Positions 26,675 to 37,700 of a DNA stretch of 64,000 nucleotides are shown in pieces. The DNA comes from Clostridiales bacterium. GTDB taxonomy: Bacteria; Bacillota; Clostridia; Oscillospirales; Ruminococcaceae. Below the pieces are notes generated by a model, which worked only from the letters and a program-made list of their open reading frames with translations, ran no database searches and had not been told where the DNA came from. Both the position numbers and the translations under genes were made by a program. Where the stretch lies: positions 62,001 through 126,000 of the forward strand of contig QAMM01000010.1 of assembly GCA_003150405.1 (NCBI GenBank), read 5' to 3'. Each line of letters starts with the position of its first letter. Position 1 is the first letter of the stretch.

Positions 26675-28639
26675 ATGATTTACACGGTAAAAGGCAAAAA
26701 CGGCACCGCTTTTTATTTAAACGGCCGGCTTGTCGGTACCGCGTTGGCAGCCGCTGGCTGTACGGATCGTTTTATCCGGGAGGATGATGGCTGTTACCGC
26801 TGGGAACGCATTACCGAGCACCCGGTATCCGAAATGGAAATGGCGTTCGATGCCGCTTATCCAATGGGGTACCAGATGATCCCCGCCCGGATGTACAACC
26901 AGAACATCAGCCATGAAATCACCAGCATGTCCACCGACATCTGGGATAAACAGGGGCACAAAGAAGAAAAGGAGCCGAACTATCCGGTTGGGTGCATCGA
27001 CCCTATCGCCAAAGAGGTGCGGAAATTTGCCTGGTGGCGCAGTTCCATTCCCGGCGGTGCTTATACCGAGGGCGGCGGCTTCTCGGTTGGAACCTTTCTC
27101 CCGCCGGATCAGCGGGACGCTTCGTTTTCCATTACGCCCAACGGGGCTGATACCGTACATACCTATTACTGGCCAGTTGCGGAGGGCCCGCGGATTCCGG
27201 AGGCAAAGCCCGCCTCCTATCACCGTCCTCCGGCTTATAAGGATGAAGATGTTTCCGCCATGTTCCAACCTGCCAAAATGGGCGGCCCCTACCGCCTGAC
27301 CATGGAACCCCGGACGCATTTTGCCGTCATGCTGGTCTTTGCACCGGCTGATACCCCGAAAACCGCCTGGCACAAGCTGCTGTCCTTCGCCTGGAAGGTA
27401 AACTACAGCTACCGCGCCCCCAAATTTGACAACGATGAGCTGTGGGAGATGGGGGTGGAGTTCACCAAATCCATGTATTGCGAAGGGGAAAACGGCTTCC
27501 ATGGCTTTACTCTCGGCAAGGTGTTCATCGACGGGGAATGGATTCCCCGCCCCTATTACCGTTACGAAATGGGTTGGACCGGGCAGGGCATTGCGCTCGG
27601 TGCCAACATGCTGCATGAGGCCATCCGTTCCGGGGATAAAGAAGCGGAAGAGATGGGTTTTACCGCCCTTGACAGCTGGCTTGCCGCCGCGCTGCCAAAC
27701 GGAATGCTCCCCACCCACATTATGGGGCAGCAATTCCCCTGCAATGGGCGTGAGGTGGTCGACGCCTGCAACCTTTCCGCCGGCGCGCTCGGCTACTTCC
27801 GCGCCTGGGATTATGCTCAGGTCTTGGGCAAACCGCGCCCGGAATATTTTAATGCAGCGATCAAGCTGTGCGATTTTACCTTGGAAAAAATGAGTCCGGA
27901 GGGCAAGCTCGCCAAAACCTGGTACGCGGATGACCTGGCCCCCGCGGCGGAGAACGGCAGCACCGGTGCTTTCCTCGCCCTGCCGCTCTGCGAGGCCGCA
28001 AAGCGGACCCACAAACCGGAATACCTGGAGGGAGCCGTTCGCTGCTACCGTTATTATTACAATGAATTCATGGAAAACGGCTATTCCTTTGGCGGCGCAC
28101 AGGACAAATTCTCTATCGACAAGGAGTCCGGCATCCCAATGCTCCGGGCGGCGCTTGCCCTTTATGAACTCACCGGGGAGCAGAATTACATCGCCTGCGC
28201 CAAAAATGGCGCCTACTATCTCTCCACTTGGCAGTGGCAGCATACCCATCCCCTCATGCCGGACAGCGAGCTGGGCCGGATTGGGTACGACACCTTCGGC
28301 GGGACCAGTGTGTCCATCAACGGCTACCATCCGGACAACGACCCTTATGCCCTGCCCTATATTCATGATTTGTACGATTTAAGCGAGCTGACCGGCGAGC
28401 CCGAATGGGCCCAGCGCGCACATGCCGCCTGGCTGCATTCCTGCCAGGGATTGTCCGACGGTACCCTCGTTGTAGGTGATATTCCTATTCCGCGCGGCGG
28501 GCAGGACGAGGCTTACGGCATGGGCCGCCCCTATGAGGATTCCGGCTTTGCCTGGATGCCGGGCTGGATGAACTGCTTCCGGATGGAAAACATCCTCCGC
28601 ACCCTGCCCGGAGGCGACCGTCCGGGACGGGTTCTGTAA
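26675..28639 (+). CDS. Six-hairpin glycosidase-like protein
   Basis: A 654-residue cytosolic protein. The N-terminal 250 residues look like beta-sandwich, and residues about 250-640 form a helical barrel with repeated aromatic helices (EMGVEFTKSMYCEGE; YRYEMGWTGQGIALGANMLHEAI; GALGYFRAWDYAQVLGKP), as in alpha/alpha(6) glycosidases and lyases. Its partner is a GH51 arabinofuranosidase, so it likely acts on an arabinose-containing or related oligosaccharide. I cannot assign a GH number. AGGAGG lies before the ATG. Confidence 0.7.
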   Translation: MIYTVKGKNGTAFYLNGRLVGTALAAAGCTDRFIREDDGCYRWERITEHPVSEMEMAFDAAYPMGYQMIPARMYNQNISHEITSMSTDIWDKQGHKEEKEPNYPVGCIDPIAKEVRKFAWWRSSIPGGAYTEGGGFSVGTFLPPDQRDASFSITPNGADTVHTYYWPVAEGPRIPEAKPASYHRPPAYKDEDVSAMFQPAKMGGPYRLTMEPRTHFAVMLVFAPADTPKTAWHKLLSFAWKVNYSYRAPKFDNDELWEMGVEFTKSMYCEGENGFHGFTLGKVFIDGEWIPRPYYRYEMGWTGQGIALGANMLHEAIRSGDKEAEEMGFTALDSWLAAALPNGMLPTHIMGQQFPCNGREVVDACNLSAGALGYFRAWDYAQVLGKPRPEYFNAAIKLCDFTLEKMSPEGKLAKTWYADDLAPAAENGSTGAFLALPLCEAAKRTHKPEYLEGAVRCYRYYYNEFMENGYSFGGAQDKFSIDKESGIPMLRAALALYELTGEQNYIACAKNGAYYLSTWQWQHTHPLMPDSELGRIGYDTFGGTSVSINGYHPDNDPYALPYIHDLYDLSELTGEPEWAQRAHAAWLHSCQGLSDGTLVVGDIPIPRGGQDEAYGMGRPYEDSGFAWMPGWMNCFRMENILRTLPGGDRPGRVL

Positions 28640-28748
28640 TTCCGGCCCGGATAAAAAATCTCCGCCCGGAATATCTCTTTTTGGAAACCCATACCTTTCG
28701 GCTTCACGGCAAACTGCCCTGCAAAATAAAACAAAGGAGAACACTCGC

Positions 28749-31199
28749 ATGAGCAAAATCACGGTGCAGACCAAGCAAACGCGTTTCCCCACCGCCCCCG
28801 ACCTGTACGGCCTCTTTTTTGAGGACATCAACCGCGCGGGGGACAGCGGGCTCTATCCCGAAATGCTGCGCAACCGCAGCTTTGAGGATTCCATCCCGCC
28901 GGAGCGCTGCACGTTGAGCAGCGACGGCGTCACCTTCACCACTCCCATGGGCTGGTCCGACCAGTTCAACAACGGCGAGGGGCTGGCAAAATGGCTGGAC
29001 GATGTACCGCCAACATCTATCCCCGCCTGGTATGCAGACGGCGCGGCAATGTCGTTAAGCCAGGAGGAGCGGTTAAACGATCATCGTCTCGTCGCTTTGA
29101 AGGTAGCCTTTTCCGCCGGAGGCTCCGTATGGAACATCGGCTACCATGGCATCCCTCTGGAAAAAGGCAAAAGCTACGACCTTTACTTCTTTGCAAAAGC
29201 GGCGGAAACGCCCGCCCGGTTAACGGCAAGCCTTGTCTCCAAAGACGGAACGGTGCAGGACGAGGCCGCTTTTTTGGTGCAGCCGGGGGATTACCAGCGT
29301 TACGACTGCCGCTTCACCGCCAAAGCGGACGATTTTGAAGCGCGCTTTGTCCTCACCACGGCGGAAGCCGCGACCCTTTTTGTTGGCTTCTGCTCCCTTA
29401 TGCCCACCGACACCTACAAGGGCCATGGTATGCGGAAGGATTTAATGGAGATGCTGGAAGGCCTGCACGCGAAATTCCTGCGTTTCCCGGGCGGCTGCAT
29501 TGTAGAGGGCTTTACCCGTGAGACCGCCATGCGGTTTCCCAATACCATCGGCCCGGTCTGGGAGCGCCCAAGCCACACCCTGATGTGGCACTACCGCACC
29601 ACCAACGGGCTTGGGTTTCATGAGTACCTCCAAATCTGCGAGGATTTGAATCTGGAACCGATGTACGTCCTCAACTGCGGGCTGACCTGCCAGGGCCGCG
29701 AACCGGAATTCTTTGAGGGCGACGAACTGGAACAGCTTTTGCAGGAGGCGTTCGACGCAATAGAATACGCCATTGGCGACGTTTCGACCCCCATGGGGCA
29801 AAAGCGTGCCGAGGCCGGGCATCCGGCTCCGTTCAAGCTGACCTATATCGAGATCGGCAACGAAAACAAAGGGGAAGAATATTTTTGGCGGTACAAAAAA
29901 TTCTACAACGCGCTCAAAGCCAAATACCCGCAGATCAAATACATTTCCAACACCCATACCGAACACGACGGGCTGCCGACTGAAATTGCGGACGAACACT
30001 ACTACAACATGCCGGAGTTCTTTGCCGAGAACATGCATTTATACGACGGCTACGACCGGAATGGACCGAATATCTTTTTGGGCGAATACGCAGTCACGGT
30101 GGGCAAGACCGCTACCCTTCACTGCGCCCTTGCGGAATCCATGTTCCTGTTAGGGGTGGAAAACAACCAGGACATTGTAACAACCACCGCCTACGCCCCG
30201 CTGTTCCAGAACGTCCATTACACGGCATGGTACCCCAACCTGATTGCGTTCGACAACCACCGTGCCTTTGGCATCCCCACCTACCATGCCCTCTCCATGC
30301 TGGCGGCCAACCGCGGGCAGCAGGTGGTTGCTTTACAGGCGGAATCAAACCATCTGCACCGCAGCGTCTGCGGCCTGCCGGGTATTTCTGCTCCCAAAAG
30401 CGGCATGTCCTTCCGTAACGCCACCCTCAACGGCAAGCCGGTCTCGATTTCCCACCAGGTGCGGGGCAGTTTTGCCGCACAGAACGGGGAATATACCTCG
30501 GTTTCTGCGCCGGAGGGGCGCGCAGGCCACGCCAACGACGGGATTGTTTTCGCAACACTGGGAAACCAGGAGCTCACCAGCTACACCTTTGAGGTCGAAG
30601 CAAAATCCACACCGGATAATCCCATTACCTTCCCGGTCTGGTGCTACCAGCCCTATAGTGTTTTCCGGATTGACGAAACGCAGAAGGAAGGCAGCTTCGA
30701 CTTGGGCTCCCTGCGCTGCTTTGCCTGGACGGTTGACGGCAGTGCCAGTAAAATTTCCGAATACTACCATTCACGCCATAACGCTCTCGGCGCGGATAAA
30801 ACAGCAGAGATCCCGCTGGACGTCTACAACACTTACAAAGTTGTCGCCCGCTCGGATGGATTCGACTGCTACATCAACGGCGTGTTGGTGCACCAGGCCA
30901 AGCTGCCCCAGTACCCCGCTGTTGCCGCCTCCGCCGCTGTGGACGAGCAGCACATCATTGTCAAGGTGGTCAACATCACCGGAGAACCGGATAAAATTGA
31001 GCTCAGCCTGGACTGCGCCGTTCAGCCGGATTATGAGGTTCAGCTTTTGTGCAATGACCAGCCAGAAGCGATGAACTCGCTGGAACAGCCGAATGCGGTT
31101 GCTCCGGTCACCAGACAGCAGACCGGCGCCGCCCAGACCTTTACCTACACGGCGCCCGCTCATTCGCTGAACATTCTCGTCTTACAAAAGCAGAATTGA
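28749..31199 (+). CDS. Alpha-L-arabinofuranosidase, GH51
   Basis: An 816-residue intracellular exo-glycosidase that releases arabinofuranose from arabinan or arabinoxylan oligosaccharides. The start LYGLFFEDINRAGDSGLYPEM is the conserved GH51 N-terminus. A carbohydrate-binding-like insert (residues about 90-220) follows. The acid/base Glu lies in YIEIGNENKG (about residue 370) and the nucleophile in FLGEYAV (about residue 445). Residues about 560-720 look like a laminin-G/concanavalin-like insert in the C-terminal beta-sandwich. It is the second gene of the operon, 109 bases after the six-hairpin gene. Confidence 0.93.
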   Translation: MSKITVQTKQTRFPTAPDLYGLFFEDINRAGDSGLYPEMLRNRSFEDSIPPERCTLSSDGVTFTTPMGWSDQFNNGEGLAKWLDDVPPTSIPAWYADGAAMSLSQEERLNDHRLVALKVAFSAGGSVWNIGYHGIPLEKGKSYDLYFFAKAAETPARLTASLVSKDGTVQDEAAFLVQPGDYQRYDCRFTAKADDFEARFVLTTAEAATLFVGFCSLMPTDTYKGHGMRKDLMEMLEGLHAKFLRFPGGCIVEGFTRETAMRFPNTIGPVWERPSHTLMWHYRTTNGLGFHEYLQICEDLNLEPMYVLNCGLTCQGREPEFFEGDELEQLLQEAFDAIEYAIGDVSTPMGQKRAEAGHPAPFKLTYIEIGNENKGEEYFWRYKKFYNALKAKYPQIKYISNTHTEHDGLPTEIADEHYYNMPEFFAENMHLYDGYDRNGPNIFLGEYAVTVGKTATLHCALAESMFLLGVENNQDIVTTTAYAPLFQNVHYTAWYPNLIAFDNHRAFGIPTYHALSMLAANRGQQVVALQAESNHLHRSVCGLPGISAPKSGMSFRNATLNGKPVSISHQVRGSFAAQNGEYTSVSAPEGRAGHANDGIVFATLGNQELTSYTFEVEAKSTPDNPITFPVWCYQPYSVFRIDETQKEGSFDLGSLRCFAWTVDGSASKISEYYHSRHNALGADKTAEIPLDVYNTYKVVARSDGFDCYINGVLVHQAKLPQYPAVAASAAVDEQHIIVKVVNITGEPDKIELSLDCAVQPDYEVQLLCNDQPEAMNSLEQPNAVAPVTRQQTGAAQTFTYTAPAHSLNILVLQKQN

Positions 31200-31245
31200 C
31201 CCCATTTCAGGCTTTTTACAAGGGATTATCTGCTTAAGAAAAGCA

Positions 31246-31280
31246 AAACAGCCGATGGATGCTCATCCATCGGCTGTTTT
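31246..31280 (+). terminator. Terminator of the glycan operon
   Basis: AAAACAGCCGATGGAT-GCTC-ATCCATCGGCTGTTTT with a T-run. Confidence 0.94.
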
Positions 31281-31714
31281 TTTATCTTTCTACGGCCCGG
31301 TCTGCTTGCAGGCTATTACCTGTAGCCTATGGGCACAGGCATGTTCCATTTCCCGAGAAGCCTGCTGTATCACACAAGGCAAGAAAATTCCACAGTATTT
31401 TCTTTCATCTTTTTACAGCAACCCAAACAAATGGTCCTGTACGGCCAAAAGCGCCCTGTGCAGAACTGCCATGCAGCCAAACAACAGACGGTTTCGTGTG
31501 CAGTGCCATTATAAAAGAGTTTGTAAACTTCACCGTCAAACAAAAGAACCGTTTCCATTTGTGCAGAAGGTATTTAAAGTCACTTTCCGGCACTTTGCAG
31601 TATTTTGCAAAGCGCCGGTATGACCTTTTTCCAAACAGGCATCCCTGCTCTGCAGTGCCCTGAAATGTGTGCCGCAGCAATTACAATTCCTTGTGGTACG
31701 TGGTACAGATGTTT
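31281..31714. other. Region downstream of the giant surface protein
   Basis: No gene is seen. An inverted repeat of about 13 bp (CCGGCACTTTGCA ... TGCAAAGCGCCGG) at 31587-31618 is the best candidate for ending the minus-strand giant transcript, although it lacks a T-run. The stretch is more AT-rich than its surroundings. Confidence 0.4.
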
Positions 31715-34700
31715 TTACCGCTTCAAGGAGCGTACAGCTTGTTTCCTCTTTTTGGTGCGAAGCAACGCCGCAGCCATCATCAAGAAGGCACTCATGCCCA
31801 TCGTCCCAATCAGAAGGGCTGTATTCGCAGATTCACCAGTCTCCGGAATTCCATCGCCGTTTGCATCAATATTTTTGTCTGCTTTACCGTCGTCATTCGT
31901 ATCAATGTTTAAATCCGGGACACCGTCACCATCCGTGTCAATATTTAGGTCCGGCTTGCCGTCACCGTCGGTATCAACATTTACGTCCGGCTTGCCGTCA
32001 CCGTCGGTGTCTACGTTTACGTCCGGCTTACCATCACCATCGGTGTCAACATCTACGTCCGGTTTGCCGTCACCATCGGTATCAACATTTACATCCGGCT
32101 TGCCGTCACCATCGGTGTCTACGTTTACGTCCGGCTTACCATCACCATCGGTGTCAACATTTACGTCCGGCTTGCCGTCACCGTCGGTGTCAACATTTAC
32201 GTCCGGCTTACCATCACCATCGGTGTCTACGTTTACGTCCGGCTTACCATCACCATCGGTGTCAACATTTACGTCCGGCTTGCCGTCACCATCGGTGTCT
32301 ACGTTTACGTCCGGCTTACCATCACCATCGGTATCAACATTTACGTCCGGTTTGCCGTCACCATCGGTATCAACATTTACATCCGGCTTGCCGTCACCAT
32401 CGGTGTCTACGTTTACGTCCGGCTTACCATCACCATCGGTGTCAACATTTACGTCCGGCTTGCCGTCACCGTCGGTGTCAACATTTACGTCCGGCTTACC
32501 ATCACCATCGGTGTCTACGTTTACGTCCGGCTTACCATCACCATCGGTGTCAACATTTACGTCCGGCTTGCCGTCACCATCGGTGTCTACGTTTACGTCC
32601 GGCTTACCATCACCATCGGTATCAACATTTACGTCCGGTTTGCCGTCACCATCGGTATCAACATTTACATCCGGCTTGCCGTCACCATCGGTGTCTACGT
32701 TTACGTCCGGCTTACCATCACCATCGGTGTCAACATTTACGTCCGGCTTGCCGTCACCGTCGGTGTCAACATTTACGTCCGGCTTACCATCACCATCGGT
32801 GTCTACGTTTACGTCCGGCTTACCATCACCATCGGTGTCAACATTTACGTCCGGCTTGCCGTCACCATCGGTGTCTACGTTTACGTCCGGCTTACCATCA
32901 CCATCGGTATCAACATTTACGTCCGGTTTGCCGTCACCATCGGTATCAACATTTACATCCGGCTTGCCGTCACCATCGGTGTCTACGTTTACGTCCGGCT
33001 TACCATCACCATCGGTGTCAACATTTACGTCCGGCTTGCCGTCACCGTCGGTGTCAACATTTACGTCCGGCTTACCATCACCATCGGTGTCTACGTTTAC
33101 GTCCGGCTTACCATCACCATCGGTGTCAACATTTACGTCCGGCTTGCCGTCACCATCGGTGTCTACGTTTACGTCCGGCTTACCATCACCATCGGTATCA
33201 ACATTTACGTCCGGTTTGCCGTCACCATCGGTATCAACATTTACATCCGGCTTGCCGTCACCATCGGTGTCTACGTTTACGTCCGGCTTACCATCACCAT
33301 CGGTGTCAACATTTACGTCCGGCTTGCCGTCACCGTCGGTGTCAACATTTACGTCCGGCTTACCATCACCATCGGTGTCTACGTTTACGTCCGGCTTACC
33401 ATCACCATCGGTGTCAACATTTACGTCCGGCTTGCCGTCACCATCGGTGTCTACGTTTACGTCCGGCTTACCATCACCATCGGTATCAACATTTACGTCC
33501 GGTTTGCCGTCACCATCGGTATCAACATTTACATCCGGCTTGCCGTCACCATCGGTGTCTACGTTTACGTCCGGCTTACCATCACCATCGGTGTCAACAT
33601 TTACGTCCGGCTTGCCGTCACCGTCGGTGTCAACATTTACGTCCGGCTTACCATCACCATCGGTGTCTACGTTTACGTCCGGCTTACCATCACCATCGGT
33701 GTCAACATTTACGTCCGGCTTGCCGTCACCATCGGTGTCTACGTTTACGTCCGGCTTACCATCACCATCGGTATCAACATTTACGTCCGGTTTGCCGTCA
33801 CCATCGGTATCAACATTTACATCCGGCTTGCCGTCACCATCGGTGTCTACGTTTACGTCCGGCTTACCATCACCATCGGTGTCAACATTTACGTCCGGCT
33901 TGCCGTCACCGTCGGTGTCAACATTTACGTCCGGCTTACCATCACCATCGGTGTCTACGTTTACGTCCGGCTTACCATCACCATCGGTGTCAACATTTAC
34001 GTCCGGCTTGCCGTCACCATCGGTGTCTACGTTTACGTCCGGCTTACCATCACCATCGGTATCAACATTTACGTCCGGTTTGCCGTCACCATCGGTATCA
34101 ACATTTACATCCGGCTTGCCGTCACCATCGGTGTCTACGTTTACGTCCGGCTTACCATCACCATCGGTGTCAACATTTACGTCCGGCTTGCCGTCACCGT
34201 CGGTGTCAACATTTACGTCCGGCTTACCATCACCATCGGTGTCTACGTTTACGTCCGGCTTACCATCACCATCGGTGTCAACATTTACGTCCGGCTTGCC
34301 GTCACCATCGGTGTCTACGTTTACGTCCGGCTTACCATCACCATCGGTATCAACATTTACGTCCGGTTTGCCGTCACCATCGGTATCAACATTTACATCC
34401 GGCTTGCCGTCACCATCGGTGTCTACGTTTACGTCCGGCTTACCATCACCATCGGTGTCAACATTTACGTCCGGCTTGCCGTCACCGTCGGTGTCAACAT
34501 TTACGTCCGGCTTACCATCACCATCGGTGTCTACGTTTACGTCCGGCTTACCATCACCATCGGTGTCAACATTTACGTCCGGCTTGCCGTCACCATCGGT
34601 GTCTACGTTTACGTCCGGCTTACCATCACCATCGGTATCAACATTTACGTCCGGTTTGCCGTCACCATCGGTATCAACATTTACATCCGGCTTGCCGTCA

Positions 34701-37700
34701 CCATCGGTGTCTACGTTTACGTCCGGCTTACCATCACCATCGGTGTCAACATTTACGTCCGGCTTGCCGTCACCGTCGGTGTCAACATTTACGTCCGGCT
34801 TACCATCACCATCGGTGTCTACGTTTACGTCCGGCTTACCATCACCATCGGTGTCAACATTTACGTCCGGCTTGCCGTCACCATCGGTGTCTACGTTTAC
34901 GTCCGGCTTACCATCACCATCGGTATCAACATTTACGTCCGGTTTGCCGTCACCATCGGTATCAACATTTACATCCGGCTTGCCGTCACCATCGGTGTCT
35001 ACGTTTACGTCCGGCTTACCATCACCATCGGTGTCAACATTTACGTCCGGCTTGCCGTCACCGTCGGTGTCAACATTTACGTCCGGCTTACCATCACCAT
35101 CGGTGTCTACGTTTACGTCCGGCTTACCATCACCATCGGTGTCAACATTTACGTCCGGCTTGCCGTCACCATCGGTGTCTACGTTTACGTCCGGCTTACC
35201 ATCACCATCGGTATCAACATTTACGTCCGGTTTGCCGTCACCATCGGTATCAACATTTACATCCGGCTTGCCGTCACCATCGGTGTCTACGTTTACGTCC
35301 GGCTTACCATCACCATCGGTGTCAACATTTACGTCCGGCTTGCCGTCACCGTCGGTGTCAACATTTACGTCCGGCTTACCATCACCATCGGTGTCTACGT
35401 TTACGTCCGGCTTACCATCACCATCGGTGTCAACATTTACGTCCGGCTTGCCGTCACCATCGGTGTCTACGTTTACGTCCGGCTTACCATCACCATCGGT
35501 ATCAACATTTACGTCCGGTTTGCCGTCACCATCGGTATCAACATTTACATCCGGCTTGCCGTCACCATCGGTGTCTACGTTTACGTCCGGCTTACCATCA
35601 CCATCGGTGTCAACATTTACGTCCGGCTTGCCGTCACCGTCGGTGTCAACATTTACGTCCGGCTTACCATCACCATCGGTGTCTACGTTTACGTCCGGCT
35701 TACCATCACCATCGGTGTCAACATTTACGTCCGGCTTGCCGTCACCATCGGTGTCTACGTTTACGTCCGGCTTACCATCACCATCGGTATCAACATTTAC
35801 GTCCGGTTTGCCGTCACCATCGGTATCAACATTTACATCCGGCTTGCCGTCACCATCGGTGTCTACGTTTACGTCCGGCTTACCATCACCATCGGTGTCA
35901 ACATTTACGTCCGGCTTGCCGTCACCGTCGGTGTCAACATTTACGTCCGGCTTACCATCACCATCGGTGTCTACGTTTACGTCCGGCTTACCATCACCAT
36001 CGGTGTCAACATTTACGTCCGGCTTGCCGTCACCATCGGTGTCTACGTTTACGTCCGGCTTACCATCACCATCGGTATCAACATTTACGTCCGGTTTGCC
36101 GTCACCATCGGTATCAACATTTACATCCGGCTTGCCGTCACCATCGGTGTCTACGTTTACGTCCGGCTTACCATCACCATCGGTGTCAACATTTACGTCC
36201 GGCTTGCCGTCACCGTCGGTGTCAACATTTACGTCCGGCTTGCCGTCACCGTCGGTGTCAACATTTACGTCCGGCTTACCATCACCATCGGTGTCAACAT
36301 TTACGTCCGGTTTGCCGTCACCGTCGGTGTCAACATTTACGTCCGGCTTACCATCACCATCGGTGTCAACATTTACGTCCGGTTTGCCGTCACCGTCGGT
36401 GTCTACATTCAGGTTCGGATCCGTAGTATCATAACCCGGTTTTCCCAATCCATCTGGATAAACGTCTTTATCTGGGTTCCAGTTATCATCAACGCCGTCC
36501 TGATCAAAGTCATATCCAGGCCGGAATCCGTGCTCAACATCCACTTTACCGTCAGCGTCCGTATCAAGATTGGTATCCGGCTTCCAGATTTCATCGCCAT
36601 TTCCGCCTTCACCGCTCGGTTTCCAGGTCCCGGTATTGTCGGTATCAATGTTAATGTCTGGAATCCCGTCGCCGTCAAGGTCAACATTAATGTCCGGTTT
36701 GCCGTCGCCGTCGGTATCAATGTTAACATCCGGAATCCCGTCTTTGTCAACATCAATATTTACCTTTGCCTTTTCGCCGATCAGAACCTGAACACTATGG
36801 TCCTGAACCACCTTGTCAAACCGAATATCACCGGTTCCATCCGGAGAAATCAAATCCGGGCGGCTGATGCCATCCACAATAACATCCCGGATTTCATATC
36901 CCGGTTCACTGATCTCCCATTCAACCTCAAACGACTCACCTTTTTCAACCCGGGCACCACTTGTAATATCCCCCGGTCCGCCAATAATTTCGGTCGAAAT
37001 GTTGTAGCTCGGCCGATTCGGCTGGTTGGTTCCGCCATCAGGTGTTTCATCATTCTTCGACAGCTCAGCCGGAGCAACAATAATTTCAACCTTGGTATCA
37101 GTCTGTAGGTTGCTCAGGTCAATCTGATTGCCGCTAAAGCTTACGCTTGAACCATTTACCTTGACGTCCTGAACCTCATATTTGGAATCAACTATCCAGC
37201 TTACGGTATCGTCAGAACCTTTGGCAAAAATTCCGCTGCCGCTTACTGAACCGGTACCGCCTATAATTTCAGCGGTTACGCGGATCAGGTCGCCCTCATC
37301 CGGAAGAGACGCTCCGGACGCCGCGAAATAAACCTCAATTACATGATCCTGAGAGATTGCATTGATGTTTACATCGGTGCCTGTTGTAAGGGCCGCGTCA
37401 ACCTCTGTCTCATTGGCAGCCAAAGCCATGAACCGGGCGCGCATTCTGGTATTGATGTCTGAAATAGGCTGTTCGGCACCGTCAATAACCAGTTTCTTTA
37501 CCTCATTGCCCGCATTCGGCGTCCCCAAAATGTTTAAGTAGCTCTGATTTTTATACAGCGTTTTCGAAGAACTTACCGTACCGTTGCCGTATGCCAGCGT
37601 GGTGACCTGATAAACCACTGGTTTTACATAAACCTTTACATCCTGGTCTTTTTCCAGGTGACTAAAATCAATTTCATTGCCCGATCCAGTCCACTGAGTC

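Noticed and set aside
31976..36403. CRISPR array with 36-bp repeats
   Set aside because: The 36-bp units are contiguous with no unique spacers, and the frame encodes a coherent protein. No cas genes are nearby.
31605..36434. Two giant plus-strand open frames (about 1600 residues each) opposite the surface-protein repeats
   Set aside because: They arise because a 36-bp repeat has no stop in these frames. The products are meaningless SPSVSTFTSGLP-like and His/Arg-rich repeats, with no ribosome site at their starts.
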